Below are positions 1 through 8,403 of a stretch of 64,000 nucleotides of DNA, piece after piece. The stretch spans positions 1,302,001 to 1,366,000 of the forward strand of contig NZ_CP009889.1 of NCBI RefSeq assembly GCF_000788395.1. Direction: 5' to 3'. Source of the stretch: Pseudoalteromonas piratica. GTDB lineage: Bacteria > Pseudomonadota > Gammaproteobacteria > Enterobacterales > Alteromonadaceae. Below the pieces are notes generated by a model. The model worked only from the letters and a program-made list of their open reading frames with translations, did no database searches and was not told where the DNA came from. The position numbers and the translations under genes were made by a program. The stretch's first letter is position 1; every line of letters begins with the position of its first letter.

Positions 1-531
1 ATCTCGACAATTTGCTAAATATGCGAAATTAACATAATTGATGCCATCTACAACAGTCAAATAAAAGTGTATTTTAGGCCCATTTGATGGGGCGCTGTAA
101 AGCTGATGGATAATAAGTGGCATACCTGGTGTTAACTGGCTGTCTAACTTAAAACTAAATGCATTCCAACGTGACTGCCCTTTTTCGAGATCAACGAATG
201 AGTTTTGTGTTCCATCGCAGTAGCTATTTTTGTAGCCCATAAACTCTGAAGCAAATACTTCGACTCTACTGCCACCTTTAGGCAGATGAAATTTTAACCC
301 TGGACCATTATTCACACCATAATTATCTCCCCACTTCACAAAGCTAGATGAAGAGTTCCATACTTTTGCTACAAATGGTCCCTCAGGGTTTCTTGTGTGG
401 GGTGCCGCATTAAATGCGTTACAGGTAGTAATTTCGACAGGGTTATTAAAATTACCGTTATATACAAATTCGTTTGCATGTGTGTTGAATGCACTAAACA
501 CTAACAGTGTTGAGAAGATCGTTTTTTTCAT
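1..531 (-). CDS. Secreted protein, possible polysaccharide lyase-like jelly roll (3' end beyond window)
   Basis: An open frame starts with ATG at 531 on the minus strand and runs without a stop to base 1, giving the first 177 residues. The start is a clean Sec signal peptide (MKKTIFSTLLVFSAFNTHA, cleavage near residue 19). The mature part is rich in Asn, Gly and aromatic residues, with Cys pairs. A stretch reading SFKLDSQLTPGMPLIIHQLY and then SNGPKIHFYL recalls the strand pattern of secreted jelly-roll polysaccharide lyases, where a conserved 'I-x-Q-x-H/Y' segment is followed by a substrate-facing strand. That family link is from memory and weak. It could also be a secreted lectin-like protein. 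It lies divergent from the transposase at 757. Confidence 0.55.
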   Translation of the reverse strand, partial: MKKTIFSTLLVFSAFNTHANEFVYNGNFNNPVEITTCNAFNAAPHTRNPEGPFVAKVWNSSSSFVKWGDNYGVNNGPGLKFHLPKGGSRVEVFASEFMGYKNSYCDGTQNSFVDLEKGQSRWNAFSFKLDSQLTPGMPLIIHQLYSAPSNGPKIHFYLTVVDGINYVNFAYLANCRD

Positions 532-756
532 TTTATATCCATATAACAAAAATAGGTTTTTAAACCGGGCACCCAGATGGGCGATAACTTTAAATAGCAT
601 GTCAAACGGTACAAAAAAAACTTACACAAGTAAATAAAAACATATTTAAATCATATAATTAAATAATTTAATAGCGTTCGAAATGAATAAAACCTCATAT
701 ATGACTTTTACACTACACTTATAATTTTAATGCAGTCTGTTTCGAGGGATTATGAA

Positions 757-1458
757 ATGGCAAGATTAAAACGGATTTGCCCTCCAAACATTTCACAACA
801 TATTATTCAGCGCGGCAATAATCGACAAATATGTTTTGCGTGCGAACAAGACTTTGAAGCCTACATCGCTTGGTTAAAGCAGTATAGCGAAGAATACAAT
901 GTACAGGTACATGCATGGGTTTTGATGACAAATCATGTCCACTTATTGTGTACACCTACTTCTCAAGAGGGAATTAGTAAGTTGATGCAGTCTCTTGGCC
1001 GACAATATGTCAGGTACTTTAACAACACTTATAAGCGCACTGGTACACTTTGGGAAGGCCGCTTCAAATCATGCCTAGTCGATAGTGACAACTACTTGCT
1101 CACACTTTATCGATATATAGAACTAAACCCTGTTCGCGCCCATATGGTCAATCACCCAGCCGAATACAAATGGTCGAGTTATCAAATAAATGCTATCGGG
1201 AAACCAAGTTCACTTTGCACAGCACATGCTGCTTATGAATCTTTAAGTAGAACCAAAATTCAATGGCTCAAAGTTTATACGCTGCTTGTAAATGAGCCAT
1301 TGTCACACAGTCAGATCGAGCAGATTAGAATTCAAACTAACAAAGGAATGGCGATTGGAAGTGAGAAATTTAAGGAACAAATTACCGCTTTAACTGGACA
1401 ACGCGTACAACCCTCCAAGTTAGGCAGGCCAGCAAAAAGTAACATGGCGACAGACTAA
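757..1458 (+). CDS. REP-associated tyrosine transposase (RAYT, Y1/IS200-like)
   Basis: This is a 233-aa protein of the Y1_Tnp (IS200/TnpA_REP) family, single-strand HUH transposases that act on REP palindromes. The metal-binding HVH motif is at residues 60-62 (MTNHVHLL). The catalytic tyrosine is expected in YRYIELNPVRA (Tyr118 or Tyr120). GRQYVRYFN and GTLWEGRFKS are further family blocks. The ATG at 757 is chosen over 730 because GAGGGA lies about 8 nt upstream and the protein then begins MARLKR, typical of the family. The C-terminal tail (LGRPAK) is basic. REP-like repeats start right at its stop codon, which supports a self-maintaining RAYT/REP unit. It appears intact. Confidence 0.9.
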   Translation: MARLKRICPPNISQHIIQRGNNRQICFACEQDFEAYIAWLKQYSEEYNVQVHAWVLMTNHVHLLCTPTSQEGISKLMQSLGRQYVRYFNNTYKRTGTLWEGRFKSCLVDSDNYLLTLYRYIELNPVRAHMVNHPAEYKWSSYQINAIGKPSSLCTAHAAYESLSRTKIQWLKVYTLLVNEPLSHSQIEQIRIQTNKGMAIGSEKFKEQITALTGQRVQPSKLGRPAKSNMATD

Positions 1459-1514
1459 ATCAAAATCAGCTAGAGCTAACTATTTTGATTAAGTTTACTC
1501 TGGCCCTAGTTTTT
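1452..1514 (+). repeat. REP-like repeat copy 1, beside the RAYT stop
   Basis: A 63-bp unit begins within the last codons of the transposase. Its left part reads AAATCAAAATCAGC and its right part TTTACTCTGGCCCTAG. The right 24 bases (1491-1514) are repeated in direct tandem at 1515-1538, with TCTGACCC in place of TCTGGCCC. The whole unit recurs at 1622-1684. The ends of the unit (AGA-TAAAT ... TTTACTCT) are inverted repeats, here with one mismatch. TTTACTCTGACCC-type repeats next to RAYT genes fit the REP/BIME picture. Confidence 0.75.
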
Positions 1515-1538
1515 AAGTTTACTCTGACCCTAGTTTTT
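1515..1538 (+). repeat. Tandem extra copy of the 24-bp REP-like half unit
   Basis: The 24 bases are an exact-period tandem copy of 1491-1514, differing at one base (GACCC versus GGCCC). The same 24-mer occurs a third time at 1661-1684. Only the right half of the unit was duplicated here, so this copy lacks a palindrome partner. Confidence 0.75.
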
Positions 1539-1539
1539 A

Positions 1540-1632
1540 TGAAGCAATCTTTTCTTCTGTCGTTGGATTAAAAATACAGGTAGTCCCGGTCAAGCAGACC
1601 AACAAAAAGAATCAAGGTGGCAGAGTAAATCA
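1540..1632 (+). pseudogene. 3'-terminal relic of a second RAYT transposase
   Basis: The DNA reads in frame as a decayed version of the tail of the intact RAYT. The block EQITALTGQRVQP of the intact protein aligns with EAIFSSVVGLKIQVVP here. After a frame change, the tail SKLGRPAK aligns with SRSSRPTK, followed by a stop at about 1630-1632 inside the next REP-like repeat. Only about 30 codons remain and there is no start. The relic plus the repeat at 1622-1684 look like the end of a former RAYT/REP unit. The alignment was done by eye. Confidence 0.5.
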
Positions 1633-1684
1633 AAATCAGCAATAGATTACTATTTCAATTAAGTTTACTCTGACCCTAGTTTTT
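1622..1684 (+). repeat. REP-like repeat copy 2 with perfect inverted ends
   Basis: This is the second copy of the 63-bp unit at 1452-1514. It opens with AGAGTAAA (1622-1629) and the right part contains TTTACTCT (1665-1672), so the two ends pair as an 8-bp perfect inverted repeat that can form a hairpin with GACCC just outside. It interrupts or abuts the truncated gene that follows, because that gene's frame has no start codon before it runs into this repeat. Confidence 0.7.
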
Positions 1685-1687
1685 AAT

Positions 1688-1972
1688 CTAGTTTTTAATC
1701 AATCAGATCTTGTCGGAAAAGTTTTATGGGGCATTGTTATTGATGACCCTACTTGCCGATTCGCTGGAGAAGATTATGTTTGTACATCTCAGATTATGAA
1801 GGTCTATATCGACAAGCAAGTTATTGAAACCGCATCAGGTAGTTTTTACAAAGCTATTGGCAAAGGCCAAGAGGCAATAGTAGAATTTGAAGATTTTGAA
1901 CTATTGAGAAACGGCTTTAGTCCAAAACAAATTTGGCAAATGAACCGTAACTCTGGTGGTAAACTTCATTAG
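1688..1972 (+). pseudogene. 5'-truncated gene remnant, unknown family
   Basis: An open frame ending at TAG 1970-1972 reads protein-like for at least 87 codons (from about 1712: VGKVLWGIVIDDPTCRF, then GEDYVCTSQIMKVY and ETASGSFYKAIGKG). It has ordinary codon use and no in-frame ATG, GTG or TTG at a sensible place near the 5' end. Upstream it continues straight into the REP-like repeat at 1622-1684. The simplest reading is that the 5' part was lost when the repeat or transposase arrived. Family not recognised. It ends 5 bp before the next gene, so the two were probably co-transcribed. Confidence 0.55.
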
Positions 1973-1977
1973 CGAAC

Positions 1978-2976
1978 TTGCTTAAAGCTAATCGCAAACC
2001 ACCAAAAGTAGAAAGCAAAGAATTGAGTTCTGCCAGCCATTTAGCGAAAAAATTTATTGGTAAGTACTATCCCAAGATACTCTTCGTTAATATAACAGCA
2101 ATTGAAATAACACCGAAATTAACCAATCAAAGGAAGGATATGATACACATCAAAGACAAATACCAAAGTTCAATCTCTAGCATTTTACTCAATGGGTTCG
2201 AAGTTGAACTTTTAGACTCAGCATTTATAAATCTATTAACCCCGAACCCATTAAGGTTGAATAACTTTGCATATGCGCTGCGAGAGTTGACTCGCCACAT
2301 ACTGCATCGACTTGCTCCAGATGAACAGCTAGAAAAGTGCTGTTGGTTTAAACCTGATAGCACATCTTCAAATGGAATCACTCGTAAACAAAGAATCAAG
2401 TTTTGTATTCAAGGTGGCTTATCAGATTTCTATGTAGAAAAGAAATTACAAATAGATGAGATAGACATAGTTGCAACTGATTTAGTTCAAACAATCTCTC
2501 AACTAAGTAACTATACGCACATAGAGCGAGCAACATTCAATACTGATGAAGCTGAGGTTGAGAGAGTTGCTATTGAATGTCTAGAAACCACATTAGCTTT
2601 TGTAAATAAAATATATGAGCTTAGAGAATTAGTTGCAGAAAAACTATTTGGTGATGTTTCAGACAAGCTAATGAATCGGATTAATAGCGAATCTGTTGTT
2701 GAATTGATGGAGATTTCAACTCATCAATTTGTTGAAGATATTGCCCCTGAAACTATCTCGAATATTTCCATAAATTCGGGTTCACTAGAAATGGAGGTAG
2801 TGGGAACCATTCATGCTCAACTCATATATGGATCAGCTTCTGATAGACGAAAAGGTGACGGTGCGGAGATACCTGTTAGCTTTCCTGTAAAAAGCAAAAT
2901 GGAAGTACTATTTAAGCAGCCCTTAGGAAGCGAAATCACCCTCCATAGTTTTGCTGTAGATATCTCCAGTTGGTAA
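1978..2976 (+). CDS. Uncharacterised 332-aa cytosolic protein
   Basis: The family is not recognised with confidence. The frame opens with TTG at 1978, 5 bp after the stop of the truncated upstream gene. There is no strong ribosome site, so the true start could be a little later. There is no signal peptide or membrane segment. Notable blocks are FAYALRELTRHILHRLAPDE (about residues 97-116), TRKQRIKFCIQGGL and a helical middle with many Glu/Leu. The C-terminus is beta-rich with alternating hydrophobic residues (SLEMEVVGTIHAQLIYG). The arrangement faintly recalls proteins annotated as pPIWI-associated predicted nucleases, but I see no nuclease motif I would defend. The position in a transposase/toxin island suggests an accessory, possibly defence-related, gene. 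Confidence 0.6.
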   Translation: MLKANRKPPKVESKELSSASHLAKKFIGKYYPKILFVNITAIEITPKLTNQRKDMIHIKDKYQSSISSILLNGFEVELLDSAFINLLTPNPLRLNNFAYALRELTRHILHRLAPDEQLEKCCWFKPDSTSSNGITRKQRIKFCIQGGLSDFYVEKKLQIDEIDIVATDLVQTISQLSNYTHIERATFNTDEAEVERVAIECLETTLAFVNKIYELRELVAEKLFGDVSDKLMNRINSESVVELMEISTHQFVEDIAPETISNISINSGSLEMEVVGTIHAQLIYGSASDRRKGDGAEIPVSFPVKSKMEVLFKQPLGSEITLHSFAVDISSW

Positions 2977-3021
2977 GAATAAGTTATTAAGCCTTTTTTC
3001 ATACAAGTTAACACTTAAAAC

Positions 3022-3045
3022 AAAGCCCCGCGAGTGCGAGGCTTT
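3022..3045 (-). terminator. Rho-independent terminator of the RHS/immunity operon
   Basis: The stem AAAGCC-CGC pairs with GCG-GGCTTT around a GAGT loop. On the minus strand the hairpin is followed by TTTGTTTT, placing it about 25 bp beyond the last gene of the toxin operon (stop at 3070). It may also slow plus-strand transcription from the 332-aa gene. Confidence 0.65.
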
Positions 3046-3069
3046 GGATTCAAAAAGTAACTGATGCCA

Positions 3070-3393
3070 TTATTCAGAGTCTAAATTTAACACTTCATCT
3101 ACTGACAAGTTGTACACCCCAGCTTCCCCTTCAATGAATAGTTCTTTCCAATATTCATAGCCTTCTACAAAGTCTGCTATATCAATATTTGACTGAACCA
3201 AGTCCAATACAGAGTCTTCAATTGCTTGTTGAGAAAAAGGCATAAAAGGAGAATCTCCCATTTCTGAGTCAACGACAGCTACGCCTACAATTTTTTGATC
3301 GTCAAGTTCCTCAGCGCTGACCACTAACAAATTATGCAGTTTTTCGTTATCAGCAGCCTTACAAGTCCATAACTGACCTACTTCGAAATTCAT
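3070..3393 (-). CDS. Small acidic protein, putative second immunity protein
   Basis: This 107-aa acidic protein (many Asp/Glu, begins MNFEVGQLWTCK) has no signal peptide or membrane segment. Family not recognised. It starts 7 bp after the stop of the gene at 3401 and lies on the same strand downstream of the RHS gene, so it is the third gene of the toxin operon. Small acidic genes directly after an RHS gene are usually immunity proteins that bind and neutralise the toxin tip, or orphan immunity genes left from earlier tips. That role is inferred from position only. It could instead be a small regulator such as a DUF-type cytosolic protein. Confidence 0.65.
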   Translation of the reverse strand: MNFEVGQLWTCKAADNEKLHNLLVVSAEELDDQKIVGVAVVDSEMGDSPFMPFSQQAIEDSVLDLVQSNIDIADFVEGYEYWKELFIEGEAGVYNLSVDEVLNLDSE

Positions 3394-3400
3394 ACTTTAT

Positions 3401-3682
3401 CTAATCTCCAGTGTAACTAATCCATAGCTTATTATTATAACTATACTGAAGCAGTTCTTTGAAACTAATACAGTTAGAAGCTTTTGGAAGCGAAATATGC
3501 TCATCTATAAAGTCATTCAATATACCAGCATGGTCTGGGCTTATTTTTCCGTCTGAATACTCATCAACCCTAATTCCTGTTTTTGATCTAAGAGCTTCAA
3601 AAGCCGCATAGAAAACCTCAAAATCTTTATGATTAAGAGACACCTTTTCCGATTTTGAGTCAACTTTGAATTCAACACTCAT
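3401..3682 (-). CDS. Small protein directly after RHS gene, putative cognate immunity protein
   Basis: This 93-aa protein starts with ATG at 3682, one base after the RHS stop codon (3684-3686), and so is almost certainly translationally coupled to it. The ribosome site is inside the RHS 3' end (AAGGAACC). The longer reading to 3739 overlaps RHS and is less likely. It has no signal peptide. It contains acidic stretches and a C-terminal LWISYTGD. Family not recognised. The gene directly after a polymorphic RHS toxin is by established pattern the cognate immunity gene, neutralising the tip domain in the producing cell and its siblings. That assignment is from context. Confidence 0.7.
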   Translation of the reverse strand: MSVEFKVDSKSEKVSLNHKDFEVFYAAFEALRSKTGIRVDEYSDGKISPDHAGILNDFIDEHISLPKASNCISFKELLQYSYNNKLWISYTGD

Positions 3683-3683
3683 A

Positions 3684-6600
3684 TTACGGTTCCTTCTTTG
3701 TCGGGAATTGAGTAACTCTCTTACCCGAACTCTTATCAATTACAGTGACATTTGTTTTTTCACCATTTGTGCCGATCTCGCGTTTAAAGTCCTTTTCGAC
3801 TCTTACTCTATCACCTTGATCTTGCACCCGATCAGGCTTTTTGACTGTTTTTTCGCTTAACTTATCCATTTGATTTGGCTTTTTAAATTTGCTCTTATCT
3901 GGATATTTATTTCTATCAACATGACGGTTATCGGTATGCTTAGTCTTTCTTCCACCACCTCTAATTTTATCCGCAACTTTTTTACCAGCTTTTATTACAG
4001 CTCCACGACATGCTGCATTTGTAGCGCATCTTCCAGCTACAACCAAAGGAACTACGGGTAGCTTTCCATCGGGATCTACATATTTATAAGGGTTGTTATT
4101 TGCGTATGCGTACCTATTGAACCCATGTATTGGATTTCCTTTTTCTGCATGGCCTAAATAACCCACCGGATCATTTGAGTAGAAACGACCTATGACTGGA
4201 TCATAGTATCGTGCCTGCATATAGCTTAACCCAAGCGCTTTATCAAACTTGTGGCCTGTATAGCCTATATCGTCCTTTGCATCTGCTAATGTTTCACCAT
4301 AAGGACGATAATGCTGGCGAGATTCATCAATCGATGCAGCTGGTTCTACATCACCGTATTTCGCAATCAGCTTTTTACCCAAGTAAATATAACTCACTCC
4401 GTTACCGGTAATTGTCTCACCTTTCTCACGATAAATCAGCGTGCCATCTTGTGTATAAACAGAATAGCTGCCGCCATTATCTGATTGATACACCCGACGA
4501 TTATGGCCATCGTATTTATACGTGAAACCATTAGCTGATTTAACTTGGTTAGCATCGTTAAAGGTTAAGCCAAACTGACCATTATTCGTGATATTGCCTT
4601 TGATATCGTAACCAAAACTGGAGTATTTACCCGCTACACCCGTTACTTTAGTTAAACGGTTAGTTGTATAGTTGTAGGTATATTCGAGTGAACGGTCTTT
4701 GCTGGTATAAGACGTGATATTACCAAAACCATCGTATTTAATGGTACTGTTGCCAATGCCTGAGTTACCATAAACATTAGTTAAACGATCGAGCCTATCA
4801 TATTGCAAGTCAGTAAGACTGAAATCAGAATTAACACCATCGATAATTGACGTGACGTTGGCATTATTATCAAAGGCATACGTTAAGCTCACTACATTGC
4901 CAGATGTATGAGTATCAATCAGCGCTTCAGGTAGTTGGCTAGTCGGATCCAATGTCAGAGAATGAGTAACACCATTGCCATAGGTGAAGCTCTTTAACAT
5001 ACCATTCGGGTAATATTTAGCATTAGAGGCAAAATCGTGTGTTATTTCATTATCGTTGTAAACTCGCGCCTCTGTGGGTTCACCAAACGCATTCGGGTTG
5101 TAACGAACCAAAATGTCTGAAACATCCGGATACGCCATCCAACTACGTTGCATGAGTGCATTATATCCATAATCTGTGAACAACGCATTTTGACCACTAA
5201 TGATGAGTGTTTCATCTTCCAATAAGTTCTGATTGTTATAAGTATAAGAGTGGGTCACATCGCCCGCTTCTAAAGTTAAAACATTGCCATTATTATCTCG
5301 CGTATAAGTTACATCACCTGAATCATCTGGGTAATCGACCTTATATAAGTCACCCAGATTGTCATAGGTATAATTTATCGCACCAGTTGGTTTAGTGGTG
5401 GTGCAGGCCGTGTTGCTGACGCCTGCTTTAGACCACGTCATTTCACCAAGGGCATTACGGCCATAAATTGTATTACCCACATCGGGGCGGGTAACCAAAC
5501 ATAGCTGTTTGGCATTATTGTAATAACGATTCTCTGTGAGTGTTATACTGTTTCCGTCTTTGTCTAACCCCGTTTGTGCAATGCTGCGCACTAAACCTAA
5601 GACGTCTACATTAATATCTGTTGTTATATCTTCTGGTGATACTATCTTTGTTGCAACTTCATAGCTCGGTTCGCCAAATGCTTGATAAGTCGTCGTTGTC
5701 ACATTATTTTCAGCATCAGTCACCTTAATTTTATTACCCTGAAGATAATCATAGTCAATGGTGCCACGCCCTGAGGTAGTCACTGATTTAACGCGGCCGA
5801 GTGCGTCATATTTCGTGGTAGTGCCTAACCCATTATCAATAGCAGAATCAGTTAAAAACGATTTGTAGGTCAGTTGGTTGTTATGGTTATACGAAAAGTG
5901 CTGATAGCGTTTAATATCATTAAGCTCATCACTCATCTCTTTTTTAATTAGGCGGTAGAGTGGATCAAAGTATTCAATGGTTTTAAAACTCGTTGACCCA
6001 TTGCACTTTGTTCTATGCTCGTCAAGCACACATCGCGATAAAGTACGGGTATTGTTTGCGTCATTCCAGGTGATTAGCGTGTCTAGCCAATCAACTCCAG
6101 ATGGTACGTCATTTTCTAAATCAATTGCCTTTAAACGGCCTATGCTATCGTATACGTAGTAACTTGATACATTATTAAAATCATTAGTTTCTTTTACCTT
6201 TCCGTTATTATTTACTAGTGTTTGTCTATTCAACTTTTTATCGGCATTATAACGGTTAGGCACATTAATAGCTTGGGGCACTCCTCTTTTATAATTTGTA
6301 AACTCAATCTCTCTTTTCTCTTTAGCGTTTGAGTAGAGTGATGCATTATATTCCACATGTTCAACATTTCCTTCTCTTGAGAAGGTTTTATAGTACTTTT
6401 TTTCTACTCCTAAGCTGGCTTCTTTCGTTACCATTTGAACATCAACGTTAAATTTTTTTGCTGCGAAAGTATTTGTCAGAATATTAAATTCATCAGCGGT
6501 ATCGCTTGATTTTACGTCTACTGTTTGGGTTTGATTTAAATGATTATTCTCCAAATCATGTTTAAACCCTGTTTTAATTCTTTTGTAGGTCGTTGAGTTT

Positions 6601-8399
6601 GGCTTGTAGTAACGAACCAATTGTGCTTTGTTAAATTCATTAAATTCGGAATAATCTGTTTTATATATTGTTTCCTGGCTACTATCCATTCGAGTTGTTT
6701 TGACAATTCGCTGTCTTTTCGTTTTCCCGGCCGCTGGAGATTGCAGAGGAAGTGTATCTAATTCATCCTCTGTCACTCTAATATTATGATATCTATTATT
6801 AGTTCCTACTGATTCGCTAAAATCATATATGTATTTTTTTGTTTCTAACAAAGTATTTTCAGAATCTAAAATTCTTTCTAACAGTAAATGTAAGTATGTT
6901 TCACCAAAGCGCCTATCAAAAATATATACTTTTTTAGTGTTGTTCGGCTCTATTTCAATAGTATAAGAAAGGTCACTAAGTGAATAATTTTCTACTGCAT
7001 ATTTTTCATCGACCTTTTGGTTTTGCACTATTTCATCACCTGAAAATGCGCCTAAATTTGAAGAATATTCATAATTCCATCTATAAGTGTGTTCGCCAAC
7101 AGTTATGTTTTTCTTCGTTACTGAGTAAACATTATATTGCAAAGGGATCCAGTACTTTTCAACTTGATCTTGTTGTGGATTAGGCAATCTGAATTTAGGG
7201 ACTTCTGATCTCGTTTGGCATCTTCCCGTCACATAAAAATCAGCTTGTACCCCTTGCGGTGAGGTAATGTGAATAAATGGAATGTCGCCAGAATGTGCCA
7301 AACAAACATCTGTTTTAAATGAAACCGAAGGCGTTTGATTAAATAATGGGTAATTCCAAAATATGCCACTTTTATTATGTGTGTAAACCCATTCTTTATC
7401 GTTTTCAAATTTTACTTTGTTTAACGTTATTATTTCTGTCTCATCGTATTCATATTTGACAGTTTGAGTACCGTCAGTTGCTGAGGCCACCCTTCCTTTA
7501 TCCGAATCCAAATAAATATTAATTGTACGTTGATCACTGCTGCTTATTGTAATTTTTTCATCTGTATAACTGTAAGTAACATAATTGCCAAACTTATCCT
7601 CGATACGAGTTACCATCAAAAAAATATAATACATTGGCAATCTTGCTGCATCAGGGGCATCACCAATTGGCTGAGCTACAGGTGGAGCCTCACATGGAAG
7701 CTGACAACTTGATTGAGGAGTGGTAGACATATTGTAGTCTTTAATAGACCGAACTATTTTTTTGTGTGAGAAAGTATACTTATTGCCACGATCATCAGTA
7801 ACTATAATCACCTCTTTCTCATCGACTTCACCACAATCAATCTTCCATCCATTTTTTAATACGCGTTCTTCCTTTGTGTTTGAAAGAATGTCGTAATTTT
7901 CATTTCTTGAAATGAAGAGTTTCTCACCTATCCAGTATTCCTTACTAAATGCAAAATACCAACTTCCTTCAACTATTGTGTCAAAATCAGGATTGATATT
8001 TTGTTTTTTACTGCAATACTCTCCAAGTGCCCAAGCACTTGTTCTAACATCACCATTTTTTTCAGTAAGATAGTTTGTTTTAATATGCGGGATTTCAAGG
8101 CTCCAATTAGAAAATTCTCGCGTGCCGGTAGCCCAATCTTCACCACCGTTCAACATCCGTGTAACCGAAACCGGTATATTAAAATTCCCCGGTAGGTTCA
8201 AATCAGTTACGCTAAAATTTAAACTACCTGAAGTCACATCTATTTTGTCCCCCAAGACTTCTGTTGTAAAAGAGGTGATGTTTTCTCTCACTGGTTTGGA
8301 ATCGTTGTAGTTGTATGCATAATCTTTAAGCTGACTTGATACACTAAAGTTTGAAAAACTTAAAAACAACGTGATTAATAAGAATCTATAAAACTTCAT
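3684..8399 (-). CDS. RHS/YD-repeat polymorphic toxin with variable C-terminal tip
   Basis: This 1571-aa secreted protein begins with a Sec signal peptide (MKFYRFLLITLFLSFSNFSVSS). Residues about 280-1350 carry many YD repeats (YTYDNLGDLYKV, YDALGRVKSVTT, YNYTTNRLTKVTG), which fold as a beta-cocoon. The RHS core follows: YRPYGET at about 1364, DDIGYTGH, LSYMQARYYDPVIGRF, then NRYAYANNNPYKYVDPDG at about 1445. After DPDG the sequence changes to a basic tail of about 125 residues (RHVDRNKYPD ... KRVTQFPTKKEP), the likely toxin tip. The tail has His, Arg and Lys but no motif I can assign; a small RNase fold is a guess. No PAAR or VgrG-binding part is seen. It begins 4 bp after the Ig-like gene and is followed by putative immunity genes. 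The usual HTDLLGSPVAET segment before YRPYGE is missing. Confidence 0.88.
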   Translation of the reverse strand: MKFYRFLLITLFLSFSNFSVSSQLKDYAYNYNDSKPVRENITSFTTEVLGDKIDVTSGSLNFSVTDLNLPGNFNIPVSVTRMLNGGEDWATGTREFSNWSLEIPHIKTNYLTEKNGDVRTSAWALGEYCSKKQNINPDFDTIVEGSWYFAFSKEYWIGEKLFISRNENYDILSNTKEERVLKNGWKIDCGEVDEKEVIIVTDDRGNKYTFSHKKIVRSIKDYNMSTTPQSSCQLPCEAPPVAQPIGDAPDAARLPMYYIFLMVTRIEDKFGNYVTYSYTDEKITISSSDQRTINIYLDSDKGRVASATDGTQTVKYEYDETEIITLNKVKFENDKEWVYTHNKSGIFWNYPLFNQTPSVSFKTDVCLAHSGDIPFIHITSPQGVQADFYVTGRCQTRSEVPKFRLPNPQQDQVEKYWIPLQYNVYSVTKKNITVGEHTYRWNYEYSSNLGAFSGDEIVQNQKVDEKYAVENYSLSDLSYTIEIEPNNTKKVYIFDRRFGETYLHLLLERILDSENTLLETKKYIYDFSESVGTNNRYHNIRVTEDELDTLPLQSPAAGKTKRQRIVKTTRMDSSQETIYKTDYSEFNEFNKAQLVRYYKPNSTTYKRIKTGFKHDLENNHLNQTQTVDVKSSDTADEFNILTNTFAAKKFNVDVQMVTKEASLGVEKKYYKTFSREGNVEHVEYNASLYSNAKEKREIEFTNYKRGVPQAINVPNRYNADKKLNRQTLVNNNGKVKETNDFNNVSSYYVYDSIGRLKAIDLENDVPSGVDWLDTLITWNDANNTRTLSRCVLDEHRTKCNGSTSFKTIEYFDPLYRLIKKEMSDELNDIKRYQHFSYNHNNQLTYKSFLTDSAIDNGLGTTTKYDALGRVKSVTTSGRGTIDYDYLQGNKIKVTDAENNVTTTTYQAFGEPSYEVATKIVSPEDITTDINVDVLGLVRSIAQTGLDKDGNSITLTENRYYNNAKQLCLVTRPDVGNTIYGRNALGEMTWSKAGVSNTACTTTKPTGAINYTYDNLGDLYKVDYPDDSGDVTYTRDNNGNVLTLEAGDVTHSYTYNNQNLLEDETLIISGQNALFTDYGYNALMQRSWMAYPDVSDILVRYNPNAFGEPTEARVYNDNEITHDFASNAKYYPNGMLKSFTYGNGVTHSLTLDPTSQLPEALIDTHTSGNVVSLTYAFDNNANVTSIIDGVNSDFSLTDLQYDRLDRLTNVYGNSGIGNSTIKYDGFGNITSYTSKDRSLEYTYNYTTNRLTKVTGVAGKYSSFGYDIKGNITNNGQFGLTFNDANQVKSANGFTYKYDGHNRRVYQSDNGGSYSVYTQDGTLIYREKGETITGNGVSYIYLGKKLIAKYGDVEPAASIDESRQHYRPYGETLADAKDDIGYTGHKFDKALGLSYMQARYYDPVIGRFYSNDPVGYLGHAEKGNPIHGFNRYAYANNNPYKYVDPDGKLPVVPLVVAGRCATNAACRGAVIKAGKKVADKIRGGGRKTKHTDNRHVDRNKYPDKSKFKKPNQMDKLSEKTVKKPDRVQDQGDRVRVEKDFKREIGTNGEKTNVTVIDKSSGKRVTQFPTKKEP

Positions 8400-8403
8400 A
8401 ATA

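Noticed and set aside
395..637. Plus-strand frame of 80 codons near the left edge
   Set aside because: It lies antisense to the secreted-protein gene with a clear signal peptide (start at 531) and has no ribosome site.
2127..2399. Minus-strand 90-codon frame inside the 332-aa gene
   Set aside because: Opposite-strand shadow; Cys/Ser-rich, no ribosome site, fully inside a longer plausible gene.
3401..3739. Longer reading of the first immunity gene, overlapping the RHS end
   Set aside because: ATG 3682 is one base after the RHS stop and gives a normal N-terminus; the extension is RHS coding sequence in another frame.
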